A DNA stretch of 54,957 bases, taken from Anabaena catenula FACHB-362. Its GTDB lineage: Bacteria; Cyanobacteriota; Cyanobacteriia; Cyanobacteriales; Nostocaceae. The stretch is from the NCBI RefSeq assembly GCF_014698735.1, contig NZ_JACJTQ010000039.1:1-54957 (forward strand), read 5' to 3'. Every line of letters begins with the position of its first letter. The stretch's first letter is position 1. Positions 8,454-18,428 of this stretch are shown piece by piece. The notes below the pieces were generated by a model, which was given only the letters and a program-made list of their open reading frames with translations, searched no databases and was not told where the DNA came from. The position numbers and the translations under genes are program-made.

Positions 8454-9866
8454 CTATACAGCCTCGGTTAATATTGACTCTGGTTCCGCTTCTGGCAAAC
8501 CGTAGATTGATTTGTACAGCTTATCGTATTGCTTGGCAGAACGATACCAACTGAAATCCTGGTTCATGCCGCGTTTTTGTAATTCTTGCCATTGCGGTTT
8601 GAAACGGAAACCTTCCCAAGCGCGAATCATGCAGGTAAAAAGGTCTAGGGGTTCATAACGGTCAAAGCAATAACCAGTACCTGCCTCATTTACTGGGTCG
8701 TAATGCGATACAGTGTCCACTAATCCACCTGTACGACGGACAATTGGTACAGAACCATAACGCAAAGCCATCATTTGACTGATACCGCAAGGTTCAAAAC
8801 GGCTAGGCATTAAGAAGGCATCAGTACCAGCGTAAATGCGACGAGAAAGGGCATCGTTATATAGCAGATAAGTTGCCATGCGTCCAGGGTAGCGAGATGC
8901 AAGTTGCCACATTTGGGTTTCATAATAGCGATCGCCTGTTCCCAACAAGACAAATTGAGCATCTGTATAAGCCATAAAGCGGTCTAAAATTTGTAAAACC
9001 AAATCCAGACCTTTTTGTTCTACCAACCTACTTACCATGCCAATCAAGAAGGCACCAGAGTTAACTTCTAAGCCCATTTCTTCTTGCAAAGCAATTTTGT
9101 TAGCTTTGCGTTTGTCTAGGGTATCGGTGGTGAAAGTTTGGGTGATGTATTTATCATTTGCGGGGTTATAAACTTCAGTATCTATACCGTTGATAATCCC
9201 TGATAACTTACCACTGATAAAAGACAATAAACCTTCGATTTCTTCACCGTAAGCAGGTGTTTTAATTTGCTCTGCATAGGTCGGAGAAACTGTATTCACC
9301 TTGTTGGCAAACTGCACTGCTGCGGCCATGGTGTTGTGTCCTTGCATATACCAGGGACACCAAGTAATTTTCTCCAAATACCAACGCCACGGGCCTTGAT
9401 ATGCCAAGTTATGAATGGTAAAGACAGTGGTGATATCTGGAGATTGGTTCAACCATACTGGCAACATTCCTGTGTGCCAATCGTGACAATGGACAATTTC
9501 CGGTTTCCAGTAATTCCAGCAAAATTCCGCTGCACCATTGGAAAATAAGGTAAATCTCCAATCTTCATCTTCTCCACCATAAATCCGGCGGGGTAGAAAT
9601 ACTGGATGTCCAAATAAATACAAGGGAACATCAGTACCAGGTAGAACACTTTCGTAAACGGCGAACTCCTGGAACATTGCATAACCGCGCCATATCGGTT
9701 CTTTAGGAACCTCCATTTTGTCTGGGAGAAAGCCATAATAAGGCAAAAATATCCGTACATCATGACCTATTTCTCTTAAGAATTTGGGTAATGCACCTAC
9801 AACATCACCCATTCCGCCAACTTTGGCAATGGGGGCAGCTTCTGCTGCAACAAATAAAATTTTCAT
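8454..9866 (-). CDS. glgA: glycogen (starch) synthase, ADP-glucose type
   Basis: A 470-residue GT5 enzyme adding glucose from ADP-glucose to glycogen chains; the length is normal for cyanobacterial GlgA. The N-terminal [14 protein letters not shown] carries the ADP-glucose-binding lysine (K15) and Gly-Gly of the family (usually K-x-G-G-L, here K-V-G-G-M). [27 protein letters not shown] and the C-terminal [19 protein letters not shown] and [10 protein letters not shown] follow as in other family members. ATG at 9866 opens directly into the first Rossmann strand. It precedes nothing on its strand closely; hemC lies 114 bp upstream on the same strand with its own spacer. Confidence 0.97.
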   Translation of the reverse strand: MKILFVAAEAAPIAKVGGMGDVVGALPKFLREIGHDVRIFLPYYGFLPDKMEVPKEPIWRGYAMFQEFAVYESVLPGTDVPLYLFGHPVFLPRRIYGGEDEDWRFTLFSNGAAEFCWNYWKPEIVHCHDWHTGMLPVWLNQSPDITTVFTIHNLAYQGPWRWYLEKITWCPWYMQGHNTMAAAVQFANKVNTVSPTYAEQIKTPAYGEEIEGLLSFISGKLSGIINGIDTEVYNPANDKYITQTFTTDTLDKRKANKIALQEEMGLEVNSGAFLIGMVSRLVEQKGLDLVLQILDRFMAYTDAQFVLLGTGDRYYETQMWQLASRYPGRMATYLLYNDALSRRIYAGTDAFLMPSRFEPCGISQMMALRYGSVPIVRRTGGLVDTVSHYDPVNEAGTGYCFDRYEPLDLFTCMIRAWEGFRFKPQWQELQKRGMNQDFSWYRSAKQYDKLYKSIYGLPEAEPESILTEAV

Positions 9867-9980
9867 GGTGATTGGTAATTCGATTTTGGATTTTGGATTT
9901 TGGATTTTGGATTGATTAACTCAAATCTCAAATCTCAAATTTTTGTTTTGTCTGTTACCTATTGTGTGTAACCTATCACC

Positions 9981-10949
9981 TTATGAGCCGCGTTGGATAT
10001 CGGTAAAGATTTCCTCCAAAATTTCTGTAGCACCTTGTTGACGTAAAATACTAGCTAGTTCTGCTCCTAATTTTTCGGCATCGGCAGCTGCACCGCTAAC
10101 AGTATCTTTAACGAGTCGTTGACCATCAACGCTGGCGACTAGACCTTTTAGTGTTAATTCATCACCATTAATTTCTGTATTTACACCAATGGGAACTTGG
10201 CAACCGCCTTCTAGAACTCGTAAAAATGATCTTTCAGCCAAACAGCGATCGCGTGTTTGTGGGTGTTCAATGGCTTTCAGTAAGGAAATTACTTCAGTAT
10301 CATCAGCCCGGCATTCTATGCCCAAAGCCCCTTGTCCGACTGCATGGAGGGAGATTTCTGGGGGCAAAATTTGGTGAATGCGATCGCTCATTTCCAATCT
10401 TTCTAAACCAGCTACCGCTAAAATTAAAGCATCATACTCACCAGCATCCAGTTTTGCCATGCGTGTAATCAAGTTGCCCCGAACATCTTTAAATGTAAAA
10501 TGAGGGAACTTATGGCGTAACTGTGCCAGTCTTCGCAGGGAAGAAGTACCAATCACCGCACCTGCTGGTAAAGTCTCGATTTGCTCACCTTTATGCTTTT
10601 CATGCAGCACCACCGCGTCTGCGGGGTTTTCCCGTTCCGTAATTGCTGCTAGTGTTAACCCTTCGGGTAAGTTAGTTGGTAGATCCTTGAGGGAATGAAC
10701 AGCAAAATCAATCTCTTTATTGATCATGCCCAGTTCCAGTTCCTTGGTAAATAGTCCTTTATCGCCAATTTTGGCCAATGCTACATCCAAGATTTTGTCC
10801 CCTTGGGTAGACATAGTATGGACTTCAAAAGTAATGTCTGGAAAGCTTTTCTGGAGTTGCGCTTGTACCCAGTATGTTTGAACTAGAGCTAGTTGGCTTT
10901 TACGTGAACCAATACGAATAGTGCGTGCAGGACTAGAAACTGAAGTCAT
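9981..10949 (-). CDS. hemC: hydroxymethylbilane synthase (porphobilinogen deaminase)
   Basis: A 322-residue enzyme polymerising four porphobilinogens into hydroxymethylbilane for haem and chlorophyll synthesis. Visible motifs: [14 protein letters not shown] near the N terminus, HSLKDLPT with the catalytic region, GTSSLRR (arginines binding substrate carboxylates), DVRGNLITR, and [10 protein letters not shown] with the cysteine that carries the dipyrromethane cofactor. Length matches the family. ATG at 10949 is chosen over one five codons upstream (10964). The gene stands alone on the minus strand. Confidence 0.97.
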   Translation of the reverse strand: MTSVSSPARTIRIGSRKSQLALVQTYWVQAQLQKSFPDITFEVHTMSTQGDKILDVALAKIGDKGLFTKELELGMINKEIDFAVHSLKDLPTNLPEGLTLAAITERENPADAVVLHEKHKGEQIETLPAGAVIGTSSLRRLAQLRHKFPHFTFKDVRGNLITRMAKLDAGEYDALILAVAGLERLEMSDRIHQILPPEISLHAVGQGALGIECRADDTEVISLLKAIEHPQTRDRCLAERSFLRVLEGGCQVPIGVNTEINGDELTLKGLVASVDGQRLVKDTVSGAAADAEKLGAELASILRQQGATEILEEIFTDIQRGS

Positions 10950-11311
10950 AAAACTATATGTCAAACCAGGCGATAAATTAGCATTTATCTAGACTACCGC
11001 AGGGAGTGACTTACTGGATTGGATGAGGCTAATTACAGAGCATTTTATTTGGGAGTTGCGTTACATTTATTTACAAGGTTTTTAAATTGACGCAATATTC
11101 AGTTAGATACAGATAGGAATCCTGTTTGATTACTGAATTTACTTGTGTAGGAAATAGGGAACAGGAGAGGTAGATATGTACTGAGTTTTATAAGCGCAAA
11201 GCGCAGGTCACTTTCACAAAAATCAAATACGAGTCCTAATATATCATCACTATGTTTTGTAACTCATTTTCAGCGATACTAAGATAGTATCAATTTTTCT
11301 AGTATTTTCTC
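10950..11311. other. divergent gap between hemC and the DsbA-like gene
   Basis: About 360 AT-rich bases between divergent genes. A short palindromic GCGCAAAGCGC occurs near 11193. Promoters for both genes are expected here but none can be placed with confidence. Confidence 0.4.
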
Positions 11312-12058
11312 ATGTTTCAAATATTTCACACCCTGCGTATCTGGGCAATTTGTAGCTTACTATTTTTGAGTCTTAGCTGGTCACTTCCTGCTCAAGCTGA
11401 TACCAATATAGAACCCCAACTAGAACAGCAAGTACTAAAAATTATCCGCCAACATCCAGAAATAATTATCGAATCTGTGCAAGCATATCAACAAGAACAG
11501 CAGCAGCAAGTACAGCAAGCAAGACAAGCATTTTTACAGGATTTCCAAACTAATACTCCAGCAGTAATAGGTGATTCTCCCACTACAGGTTCAACACAAT
11601 CAAAAACTGTCCTAATCGAGTTTTCTGACTTTGAATGTCCATATTGTGCCGAAGCAAATAAAACTTTGAAAGATTTGTTGGCAAAGTATCCAAATAAATT
11701 TACTTTAGTTTATAAACATTTGCCACTGACTCAAATTCATGACCAAGCTTTACCAGCCGCAAAAGCAGCTTGGGCAGCATTTCAACAAGGTAAATTTTGG
11801 CAATATCATGATGCTTTATTTACTAACCAAAAGCAGCTAGGTGAAACTTTATATTTAGATATTGCTAACAATCTAAAATTGGATTTAGCAAAATTTAAAG
11901 CTGATCTAAATGTCGCCGATGAAGCAATTAAAAAAGACCTGCAAATGGCTTATAAATTGGGACTTGCTGGCACACCTTCCTTCATACTCAATAGTAATAA
12001 TTTGGCTAGACCAATTCAACTATCAGAAATCGAGAAGATATTGACAAGTGAGAAGTAA
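11312..12058 (+). CDS. exported DsbA-family thiol:disulfide oxidoreductase
   Basis: A 248-residue protein with an N-terminal signal peptide (hydrophobic 8-25, cleavage near AQA-DT), a helical Gln-rich linker (about 35-75), and a DsbA-type thioredoxin fold. The redox motif is C-P-Y-C in FSDFECPYCAEANKTL, and the cis-proline loop is GTPSF. YKHLPLTQIHDQALPAAKAA and the helical insert with WQYHDALF are typical of the DsbA/DsbG-like subfamily of cyanobacteria. It likely forms or shuffles disulfides in the periplasm or thylakoid lumen. No DsbB or VKOR partner is adjacent. Confidence 0.92.
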   Translation: MFQIFHTLRIWAICSLLFLSLSWSLPAQADTNIEPQLEQQVLKIIRQHPEIIIESVQAYQQEQQQQVQQARQAFLQDFQTNTPAVIGDSPTTGSTQSKTVLIEFSDFECPYCAEANKTLKDLLAKYPNKFTLVYKHLPLTQIHDQALPAAKAAWAAFQQGKFWQYHDALFTNQKQLGETLYLDIANNLKLDLAKFKADLNVADEAIKKDLQMAYKLGLAGTPSFILNSNNLARPIQLSEIEKILTSEK

Positions 12059-12237
12059 TACCAATTTAAGCTGAGGTTGCACAAAATCATATAATCCATG
12101 AATTCATCTGGTATTTATCTGCGTACTCTTCAACAAGCCACCCAAAGAGAGTCTATATCTGTAGTCCTGGTCGTGGAAATCTGATTATATGCAACTTCCA
12201 AAAGGTATAACATTTTGTCCTTTATAATAGTCACAAT

Positions 12238-12265
12238 GCCCTCACTTTAGAAGAGTGGGGCTTTT
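12238..12265 (+). terminator. hairpin followed by T-run, possible terminator
   Basis: GCCCTCACTT and AGAGTGGGGC form a stem (one bulged T) with a short loop, followed by TTTT. It lies 180 bp downstream of the DsbA-like gene and 70 bp upstream of the next, so it may end the former's transcript. The distance makes this uncertain. Confidence 0.45.
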
Positions 12266-12337
12266 CAGAACTTGGTGCAGGTGTTGGTTAATGTCTTAAG
12301 ATAGAAATTTATCGAAATTAAATTGTGAGGTTATTAA

Positions 12338-13039
12338 ATGCGTAAGTTGGGATTTTGGATATTTTTGCCGATTACTCTAGGAGCTAGTTTTTATCATCAA
12401 CTACTGCAATCTAGACAATCAACAGCACAATTGACTCCAAATATAGTTAAGAATAATTCGACTTTGTTAGCGCAGAAAAGTTACTTGTCACCGTTAGAAC
12501 AACAAGTGATTGATGAAACTAACAAAGTTAGAACTAATCCTCAGTCATACTTACCCATCTTAGAAAACTATAAAAAACGCTTTGAGGGTAATAAAGTCAA
12601 AATTTCTAATAATACCTATTTAATTACTCAGGAAGGGGTAAAACCAGTTAATGAAGCGATCGCATTTCTCAAATCAGTCCGCCCTGTAGGTACATTAAAA
12701 GCCTCTAAGGGAATGTCTTTAGCTGCTAAAGATCACGTCAAAGACCAAGGGGTAAAAGGTTATACAGGACATAATGGTAGTGATGGTAGTACTTCTGCTA
12801 GTCGCATTAATCGTTATGGTAAATGGCAAACCACCGCTGGGGAAAACATCAGCTATGGTATCAACAATGGACAAGATATCGTCATGCAATTAATTATTGA
12901 TGATGGTGTACCCTCTCGCGGTCATCGAACCAACATTTTTAACCCGGCTTTTAAGGTGACTGGTGTCGCTTACGGTTCTCATAAATCCTATAGAAATATG
13001 TGTGTAATTACTTATGCAGGCGGCTATATCGAAAAATAA
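12338..13039 (+). CDS. secreted CAP (SCP/PR-1-like) domain protein
   Basis: A 233-residue protein with an N-terminal hydrophobic signal segment (about 5-22) and a CAP domain (about 50-230). The CAP cavity residues are visible: His in [10 protein letters not shown], Glu in AGENISYG, and His in [11 protein letters not shown]. The fold's start, [12 protein letters not shown], is also typical. Function in bacteria is unclear (possible lipid, Ca or cell-wall binding). A GAGGT ribosome binding site sits 7 bases before ATG 12338. The alpha/beta hydrolase gene begins 19 bp after its stop, so the two may be co-transcribed. Confidence 0.92.
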   Translation: MRKLGFWIFLPITLGASFYHQLLQSRQSTAQLTPNIVKNNSTLLAQKSYLSPLEQQVIDETNKVRTNPQSYLPILENYKKRFEGNKVKISNNTYLITQEGVKPVNEAIAFLKSVRPVGTLKASKGMSLAAKDHVKDQGVKGYTGHNGSDGSTSASRINRYGKWQTTAGENISYGINNGQDIVMQLIIDDGVPSRGHRTNIFNPAFKVTGVAYGSHKSYRNMCVITYAGGYIEK

Positions 13040-13058
13040 ACAGGAGTAATGGCAAGTA

Positions 13059-13904
13059 ATGAGCGATCGCTATAATACTAAATCTGTACCTCTGAATGTT
13101 TACATTCAAGGTCAAGGTTTTCCGATTCTGGGTTTACATGGTCATCCTGGAACTGGTCGCAATCTTTCTGTTTTTACCAATCATTTATCAAAACGCTTTC
13201 AAACATTTGCCCCAGATTTGCGAGGATACGGCAAAAGTCGCTGCTATAGCAAATTTGAAATGCATGACCATTTAGATGACTTAGAAGCTCTCCTAGACCG
13301 CTATCAAATTGAAAAATGTCTAGTATTGGGATGGTCACTTGGTGGTATTTTGGCGATGGAATTGGCACTCCGCTTACCACAGCGTGTCACTGGGCTAATT
13401 TTAGTAGCAACTTCAGCTAGACCTTGGGGTAATCATCCCCCTATTTCTTGGCAGGATAATGTCTATACCGCTATTGCGGGGTTATTAAATTATGTCAAAC
13501 CTGGTTGGCAGTGGAATATTGAAACTTTTGGCAAGCGATCGCTCTTTCGTTATTTAATCCAACAACACACACCCACAGCCTACAGCTACATCGCCAAAGA
13601 AGCTATACAAGCCTATTTACAAACTTCTCCTCACGCTACCCGCGCCCTCTATAGCGCCATTAAAGCTGGCTATAACCGACTTCCAGACCTACGACATATC
13701 GAATGCCCCAGTTTGGTACTTGCTGGTTCCCAAGATCGTCACATTACAGCTGATTCTAGTTTAGAGACTGCACGACATCTTAAAAATTCTCAGTGGCAAT
13801 GTTACCCCAACACAGCCCATCTTTTTCCCTGGGAAACTCCCCAAGAATTGCTATCTGATATTGATGGATGGTTAGAAGCACACCCGCAGGTAATTAAAGT
13901 TTAG
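13059..13904 (+). CDS. alpha/beta hydrolase
   Basis: A 281-residue alpha/beta-hydrolase-fold enzyme. The oxyanion HGHPGTG loop, DLRGYGKS, nucleophile elbow G-W-S-L-G-G (Ser), acid in AGSQDRHI and terminal His in NTAHLFPWE give a complete Ser-Asp-His triad. Substrate is unknown; relatives include esterases, lactonases and ring-cleavage C-C hydrolases. The cap region (about 125-210) is rich in aromatic residues. No signal peptide, so cytoplasmic. An AGGAG lies 12 bases before ATG 13059. It directly follows the CAP gene and converges on the DUF1816 gene. Confidence 0.93.
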   Translation: MSDRYNTKSVPLNVYIQGQGFPILGLHGHPGTGRNLSVFTNHLSKRFQTFAPDLRGYGKSRCYSKFEMHDHLDDLEALLDRYQIEKCLVLGWSLGGILAMELALRLPQRVTGLILVATSARPWGNHPPISWQDNVYTAIAGLLNYVKPGWQWNIETFGKRSLFRYLIQQHTPTAYSYIAKEAIQAYLQTSPHATRALYSAIKAGYNRLPDLRHIECPSLVLAGSQDRHITADSSLETARHLKNSQWQCYPNTAHLFPWETPQELLSDIDGWLEAHPQVIKV

Positions 13905-13939
13905 ACTTTGAATTTTGATTTGGATTTTGAATTGTTATT

Positions 13940-13974
13940 GTCATCGTTTCCAGAACCAGTCTGAGAACGATGAC
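13940..13974. terminator. hairpin between convergent genes
   Basis: GTCATCGTT (13940-13948) and AACGATGAC (13966-13974) form a perfect 9-bp stem with a 17-base loop, placed between convergent genes ending at 13904 and 13991. No T-run follows on either strand, so it may stabilise or help end transcripts rather than act as a classical terminator. Confidence 0.5.
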
Positions 13975-13990
13975 CGCCTAATGATTACTT

Positions 13991-14293
13991 TTAAATTTGA
14001 CCGCTAAAGGCAGGCTTTACTTTACGGTCAATCCTTTCCCCCAAGTCTTCAGCAATAGTCAAAACATAAGGTTTGCACCGCTTGACATTCACCATAATGC
14101 CTTGAGCTTCTTCAATTTCCAAGTCTTCTACATAGCCTTTACTGGCGGTTATTGCCTCTACTGAGCTTAGAAATGGACCGAAATAGTATGTGCAACGAGG
14201 ATTCTGGGTAACAATCTCTACCCACCAAGCTAATCCTAAACCGTTGGATATACTAATCAGCCCTTCTTTAAGGTTATGCCAAATTGTTTTCAT
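13991..14293 (-). CDS. DUF1816-type small cyanobacterial protein
   Basis: A 100-residue protein that I recognise by its W-W-V-E-I-x-T and C-T-Y-Y-F-G-P-F core as the cyanobacterial DUF1816 group, whose function is not established. It is soluble, with a central region (about 20-60) of strands and helices and an Arg/Lys-rich tail. ATG at 14293 is chosen; a GTG three codons upstream (14302) is also in frame. Family assignment is from memory of the motif. Confidence 0.8.
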   Translation of the reverse strand: MKTIWHNLKEGLISISNGLGLAWWVEIVTQNPRCTYYFGPFLSSVEAITASKGYVEDLEIEEAQGIMVNVKRCKPYVLTIAEDLGERIDRKVKPAFSGQI

Positions 14294-14381
14294 GGTTTTC
14301 ACCAGTTTATAAACGTATTACAGGGTGTTCAACAATATGTTGGATTTATTCTCTGTTACATTTCTTTATACTCTTTTCGGC

Positions 14382-15365
14382 CTATTTTTTCAAAGAAATT
14401 GTACGTAGTTTATCAAGATAGTGAGTATTTAACGAACGTTGGCGATAAATTTCATAAAGCGCCATACCTGCTGCCACAGATGCATTCAGGCTGGGAGTCT
14501 TACCCTGTAAAGGTATTGATACTAAAACATCGCAACCACGTTGTGTCAACATACTAAGACCTTCGCCTTCAGCACCTATTACCAAAACACTAGGGCCACT
14601 GAAAGTTACTGTGTGTAAAGGTTCACTACCTGCCGCAGCAGTTCCATAAATCCAAAACCCAGCTTCTTTGAGTTGTTCTAAAGCACGGCTGAGGTTGACG
14701 ACTCTGGACACGGAAAAGTTTTCTAAAGCACCTGCTGCCACTTTAACCACCGTGGAAGTGATCCCCGAAGCTCTTCTTTGGGGAATAACTAATCCTTGAG
14801 CGCCTATGGCTTCGGCTGTACGAATAATTGCACCCAAGTTATGGGGGTCAGTGATCCCATCAGCGACAACAATTACAGGATCTGAGACAGATTTTGTCTG
14901 TTCAATTAAATCTTCTATTTCTACGTAGGCGTAAGGAGCTATTTGGGCTGCTATACCTTGGTGATTAGCCCCTTCAGTGATTTGGTCTAACCGCTTGGGA
15001 TCAACTTCATCAATCACTGAGCCATTTTCTTTAGCTTGGAGGATCAAATGATGAAAACGATGGTCATAGCGAAGGCGAGTAGTAATCCAGATGCGGTTGA
15101 GATTACGTTGACTTTCCAACGCACTTAATACTGGATGACGACCGTAGATGAGATCATGATCTTTATCTTGATCTTCTGCGGGTTTGATGACTGGGGAGGG
15201 TAGGGAAAGGTGATGAGATATCCGTGGCTTACCAGAGACGGATTTGCTTTCTCCCTTGGCTTGATGGCGAATTGGGTTAGCAATAACGCGTTTACCCTTA
15301 ATCTTCACGGGTTGTCCACGTTTGGGTTCACCAGCAGTATTGATTTTTCTTGGTTGATTTGTCAT
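14382..15365 (-). CDS. rlmB: 23S rRNA 2'-O-ribose methyltransferase, RlmB/SpoU family
   Basis: A 327-residue TrmH/SpoU-fold methyltransferase. A basic, low-complexity N-terminal extension (about 1-75) precedes the substrate-binding domain ([12 protein letters not shown], 'GRHPV' motif) and the knotted catalytic domain with [16 protein letters not shown] (motif 1), [10 protein letters not shown] (motif 2) and [17 protein letters not shown] (motif 3). The best-known family member methylates G2251 of 23S rRNA. ATG at 15365 is used; the frame is open to 15410. It follows mrnC on the same strand by about 100 bp, an order also seen in other bacteria where both act on large-subunit rRNA. Confidence 0.94.
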   Translation of the reverse strand: MTNQPRKINTAGEPKRGQPVKIKGKRVIANPIRHQAKGESKSVSGKPRISHHLSLPSPVIKPAEDQDKDHDLIYGRHPVLSALESQRNLNRIWITTRLRYDHRFHHLILQAKENGSVIDEVDPKRLDQITEGANHQGIAAQIAPYAYVEIEDLIEQTKSVSDPVIVVADGITDPHNLGAIIRTAEAIGAQGLVIPQRRASGITSTVVKVAAGALENFSVSRVVNLSRALEQLKEAGFWIYGTAAAGSEPLHTVTFSGPSVLVIGAEGEGLSMLTQRGCDVLVSIPLQGKTPSLNASVAAGMALYEIYRQRSLNTHYLDKLRTISLKK

Positions 15366-15471
15366 GGAAGTAATGGAAGTATTTGATGTGAACAAAAGGG
15401 TGAGCATCACGATGATCTCAATTTAATGAACTATGACGACAGATTTTCCTATCAGCAGATGTAGCTACTAA

Positions 15472-15951
15472 CTATCTCTCTAGATGGAGTTTTTGTAATA
15501 GTTCTGTTAAACGTGGATGATCGGTGAGGTATAGGTAGCCAACTAAAGTTTCTAGACTAGTTGCTTGTTGATAAATTTCGGGATTAAGTCGCTTAGGACG
15601 GCTTGTAACAGCGTTGCGACCTCTACGGACAATTTCTAACTCGTTACTCCTCAAGTGAGGAATCAGCGATCGCAAATGTAGCGCTTGTGTTTCCGCTCTG
15701 ACCTGCGCCACTACCGAACGATGGTAAAGTTCTGACCGCTGCTGTGGCCACAGGTAATACATTCTAACATAAAGTTCGTAAATTGCATCCCCCAAGTAAG
15801 CTAAAGCCGAAGGAGAAATCTGTTTAATTTGTGCCGGGGATATTTGCTGGGATAATTCTGCTGTTTTTACTAACAATTCTGTTATATCTGAAGAATCTTG
15901 TGTGGTAGATTCATCTTCTTGATTTAATCGCTGTTCCTCCTGTGAATTCAC
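15472..15951 (-). CDS. mrnC: Mini-ribonuclease III
   Basis: A 159-residue RNase III catalytic domain without a dsRNA-binding domain, the MrnC layout that matures 23S rRNA. The signature SALAYLGDAIYELYVRMYYL holds the metal-binding Asp, and the second acidic helix is ATSLETLVGYLYL. RRGRNAV and SRPKRLNPEIYQQAT are family-typical. The N-terminal 35 residues are acidic and variable. The start is GTG at 15951. With rlmB immediately downstream, the pair probably forms an rRNA-maturation unit. Confidence 0.93.
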   Translation of the reverse strand: MNSQEEQRLNQEDESTTQDSSDITELLVKTAELSQQISPAQIKQISPSALAYLGDAIYELYVRMYYLWPQQRSELYHRSVVAQVRAETQALHLRSLIPHLRSNELEIVRRGRNAVTSRPKRLNPEIYQQATSLETLVGYLYLTDHPRLTELLQKLHLER

Positions 15952-16303
15952 AAGTTAATCATTCCTTGACTGACTTTAGGTGGATTATTTTCGCCCACAT
16001 TTTTTCTGTGGGAGTTATCAGTTGCCGATGTACTGAGAATATATAACACTAGTAAAAATTACTAAATCTTTGTTTATTCTTGGCGATTGGAATTTGACAT
16101 CTAGAGGCATCTGGACACAAAAACCTTTCAACTTACTTCGCGGGGTTTACGCGTAACTCATCATTATTCAAACTTAGTATGCCAATTCTATAATTTTGCC
16201 AGGATAACTAGTATAAATCTTAATTGAACTTTCAAACATATAACTTTTAGCAGATGGAATTCCTATGTGATTTTTGTTGCATAGCGCTTCATTGCCACGC
16301 CAG

Positions 16304-16434
16304 TAAGTAGGTTGGCGTTAAAAATTGTCGTTGGGATAAGGCAGGGGGCAGGGGGCAGGGGGCAGGGAGAAAGAGGGTTTGATCCTTGTTTACTTTTCGT
16401 TACATATTTTGGTTTTTCTCCGTCCACCTACTTA
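16304..16434 (+). mobile_element. MITE-like inverted-repeat element, 131 bp
   Basis: Starts TAAGTAGGTTGGCG and ends CGTCCACCTACTTA, terminal inverted repeats matching at 12 of 14 positions. The interior has GTTAAAAATTGTCGTTGGGAT, three GGGGGCA units, and TTACTTTTCGTTACATA. This is the cleanest copy and serves as reference for those at 2369-2604, 4671-4800 and the fragment at 6882. Confidence 0.85.
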
Positions 16435-16593
16435 ATCATTAATCCAACCAGATTCCCTTACAAACACAACGACGTGAGTGAACTAACTAACCGTTAAAAA
16501 TTCCTCAAAAGCTTGTGTCATCTGCTTTTTTAATTTTTAATTTCTAATTTTTAATTCTGAGACAACGGTACTAGTAGCTCAGATAATTTTTTG

Positions 16594-16621
16594 ACCTCTC
16601 CCACAAGGAGAGAGGTTTTTT
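16594..16621 (+). terminator. Rho-independent-type terminator, plus strand
   Basis: ACCTCTC (16594-16600) and GAGAGGT (16610-16616) form a perfect 7-bp stem with a 9-base loop, followed by six T. On the plus strand no gene precedes it, which suggests a short untranslated transcript ends here. Confidence 0.7.
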
Positions 16622-16632
16622 GCCAAATTGTT

Positions 16633-16667
16633 AAAAATTAAGCTATCCGATGTTGAATCTGGATAGC
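16633..16667 (-). terminator. probable terminator of the STAS gene
   Basis: On the minus strand, GCTATCC and GGATAGC form a perfect 7-bp stem (arms 16661-16667 and 16642-16648) followed by TTAATTTTT. It lies 27 bp after the STAS stop codon. Confidence 0.7.
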
Positions 16668-16693
16668 CAAATTGATTTTCTTTAGTCAAGCAA

Positions 16694-17038
16694 TCAAGAT
16701 GACTTGATGTTTTCTAGAGCCGCATCAACTGTGGGTTGAAGGGCGAGAAACTTCTCTAAGCGAACAAGCTTGACCGTTTGAGTGACACGAGCATTTGTGA
16801 CAATTTGCAAAGTGCCTGTGGCCGTTTGAGCTTGCTTGGCCAACTGTACGAGCGCACCTAAACCAGAGCTATCAACAAAGTCAATTTGTGAGAGATCCAG
16901 AATGATGTGCTTTGGACCTTCGTCAATCTTACCGCCTAGTACCTTGCGAAATGTCGGCTCAGAAAAAGCGTCTAACAAACCTGTGAGGCGGAATAGCTGA
17001 CAGTTATCCCGGGTTTCGCGAGTGCCTCTCAGGCTCAC
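16694..17038 (-). CDS. STAS-domain anti-sigma-factor antagonist-like protein
   Basis: A single STAS domain of 114 residues from the GTG at 17038. The core LTGLLDAFSEPTF, then IILDLSQIDFVDSSGLGALV with the phosphorylatable Ser in D-S-S-G-L-G, and a final helix fit the SpoIIAA/RsbV fold, which switches partner binding by phosphorylation. Target kinase/anti-sigma factor is not nearby. The start is uncertain: the only strong Shine-Dalgarno (GAGGAGG, about 17066-17072) lies 5 bases before an in-frame ATT (about 17060), which would add eight residues (I/M-A-E-P-L-N-L-T) completing the first strand. carA lies upstream on the same strand. Confidence 0.9.
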   Translation of the reverse strand: MSLRGTRETRDNCQLFRLTGLLDAFSEPTFRKVLGGKIDEGPKHIILDLSQIDFVDSSGLGALVQLAKQAQTATGTLQIVTNARVTQTVKLVRLEKFLALQPTVDAALENIKSS

Positions 17039-17276
17039 GGTTAGATTTAGTGGTTCAGCAATAATTCCCTCCTCGTCCTTTGAACTGAAAGTAAACGCTC
17101 AAGTATAGATGGTTTTGACGTAAATTGTCTAGTTTGGGGATTGGGGATTCGATTTTGGATTTTAGATTTCGGATTTGGGATGTTAATTAACTCCAATCTC
17201 AAATCTAAACTCTAAACTCTAAAATTTATCTCCTCATCTAGTGACCCATCGAGACATTGTTTTATTTTTACTTCAC

Positions 17277-18428
17277 CTAAGCGATCGCTGCTTGGCGTGC
17301 TGTTTGCATTTCTAGCACAAATTGCTCAAATAAGTAATCAGCATCGTGAGGTCCCGGACTAGCCTCTGGGTGATACTGTACCGAAAATACAGGTAGAGAC
17401 TTGTGACGTACCCCAGCAACGGTGCGATCGTTTAAGTTCAGGTGACTAACCTCTACAACTGCTGACGGTAAGGAATCCGGATCAATAGCAAAACTGTGGT
17501 TTTGGCTAGTAATTTCTACTCGTTGTTGTAAACCCGCTGGCTGATTTAAACCACGATGCCCAAATTTAAGTTTAAAGGTTTCTGCCCCTAGAGCATGACC
17601 TAAAATTTGGTGTCCCATACAAATACCAAATATGGGTTTTTCACTTGCCAGCAACGCTTTAGCCGTGCTAATACCTTCTGTGACTGCGGCTGGATCGCCG
17701 GGGCCGTTGGAGAGAAAAATACCATCTGGATTGTAGTTGAGGATTTCTTCAGAAGATGTATCAGCAGGAACAACTATCACCCGACAACCGTAGCTGGCTA
17801 AACGGCGCAAGATATTACGTTTAACACCAAAATCTAGGGCGACAACGGTGAAAGTTTCGCCAATGTTAGCGACAGCCTCGGAGTTGAATTCCCAAGCAGC
17901 AGTGGTGGTCTCTGACCATTCATAAACCTTTGATGTAGTCACTTCCTGCACCAAATTTAATCCTGCCATGTTGGGAGCAGCTTGCACCAGTTCCAACAAT
18001 TCTGATTCATCTAAAATGGATGTAGAAATGCCACCATTCATAGCGCCAAACATCCGAATTTTGCGAGTCAGGGCGCGGGTATCGATGCCGTAGATAGCGG
18101 GGACTTGATGTTTTTTCAGGTAGTCTGGTAGGGATTGTGTGGAGCGCCAATTACTTGGTTTATGACAGATATTGCGAGCGATCGCACCCCGCACTTGAGG
18201 TCTAGCTGATTCCTCGTCTTCAGGATTGACCCCAGTGTTGCCTAATTCAGGATAGGTAAAAATGACAATTTGACCAGTGTAACTGGGATCAGTTAAAACT
18301 TCTTGATATCCGGTCATGCCGGTGTTAAACACCACTTCACCGATAGCGGTTCCCGTAGCACCGAAAGACCAACCGTGATAAGCAGTGCCATCTGCTAAGA
18401 CAAGTAGAGCGGGTATTGCATCAGACAT
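17277..18428 (-). CDS. carA: carbamoyl-phosphate synthase small (glutaminase) subunit
   Basis: A 383-residue subunit that hydrolyses glutamine and channels ammonia to CarB for carbamoyl phosphate, feeding arginine and pyrimidine synthesis. The N-terminal CPSase domain ([19 protein letters not shown]) is followed by a class I glutamine amidotransferase domain with nucleophile Cys270 in [12 protein letters not shown] and partners His353 and Glu355 in [10 protein letters not shown]. Length is standard. ATG at 18428. carB is not in the window, as is usual in cyanobacteria. Confidence 0.97.
   Translation of the reverse strand: MSDAIPALLVLADGTAYHGWSFGATGTAIGEVVFNTGMTGYQEVLTDPSYTGQIVIFTYPELGNTGVNPEDEESARPQVRGAIARNICHKPSNWRSTQSLPDYLKKHQVPAIYGIDTRALTRKIRMFGAMNGGISTSILDESELLELVQAAPNMAGLNLVQEVTTSKVYEWSETTTAAWEFNSEAVANIGETFTVVALDFGVKRNILRRLASYGCRVIVVPADTSSEEILNYNPDGIFLSNGPGDPAAVTEGISTAKALLASEKPIFGICMGHQILGHALGAETFKLKFGHRGLNQPAGLQQRVEITSQNHSFAIDPDSLPSAVVEVSHLNLNDRTVAGVRHKSLPVFSVQYHPEASPGPHDADYLFEQFVLEMQTARQAAIA

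Larger units (their letters stand above)
15952..16693. other. 742-bp gap with MITE copy and facing terminators
   Basis: No protein gene is convincing. It holds a 131-bp copy of the TAAGTAGGT element (16304-16434), a GC-rich short repeat near 16138-16155, a plus-strand terminator (16594-16621) with no upstream plus-strand gene for over 2 kb, and the probable terminator of the STAS gene (16633-16667, minus). See the finding on a possible small RNA. Confidence 0.6.

Noticed and set aside
14276-14557. 93-codon plus-strand frame over the DUF1816-rlmB spacer
   Set aside because: Mostly antisense to the rlmB C terminus, with no ribosome binding site and no protein-like features.
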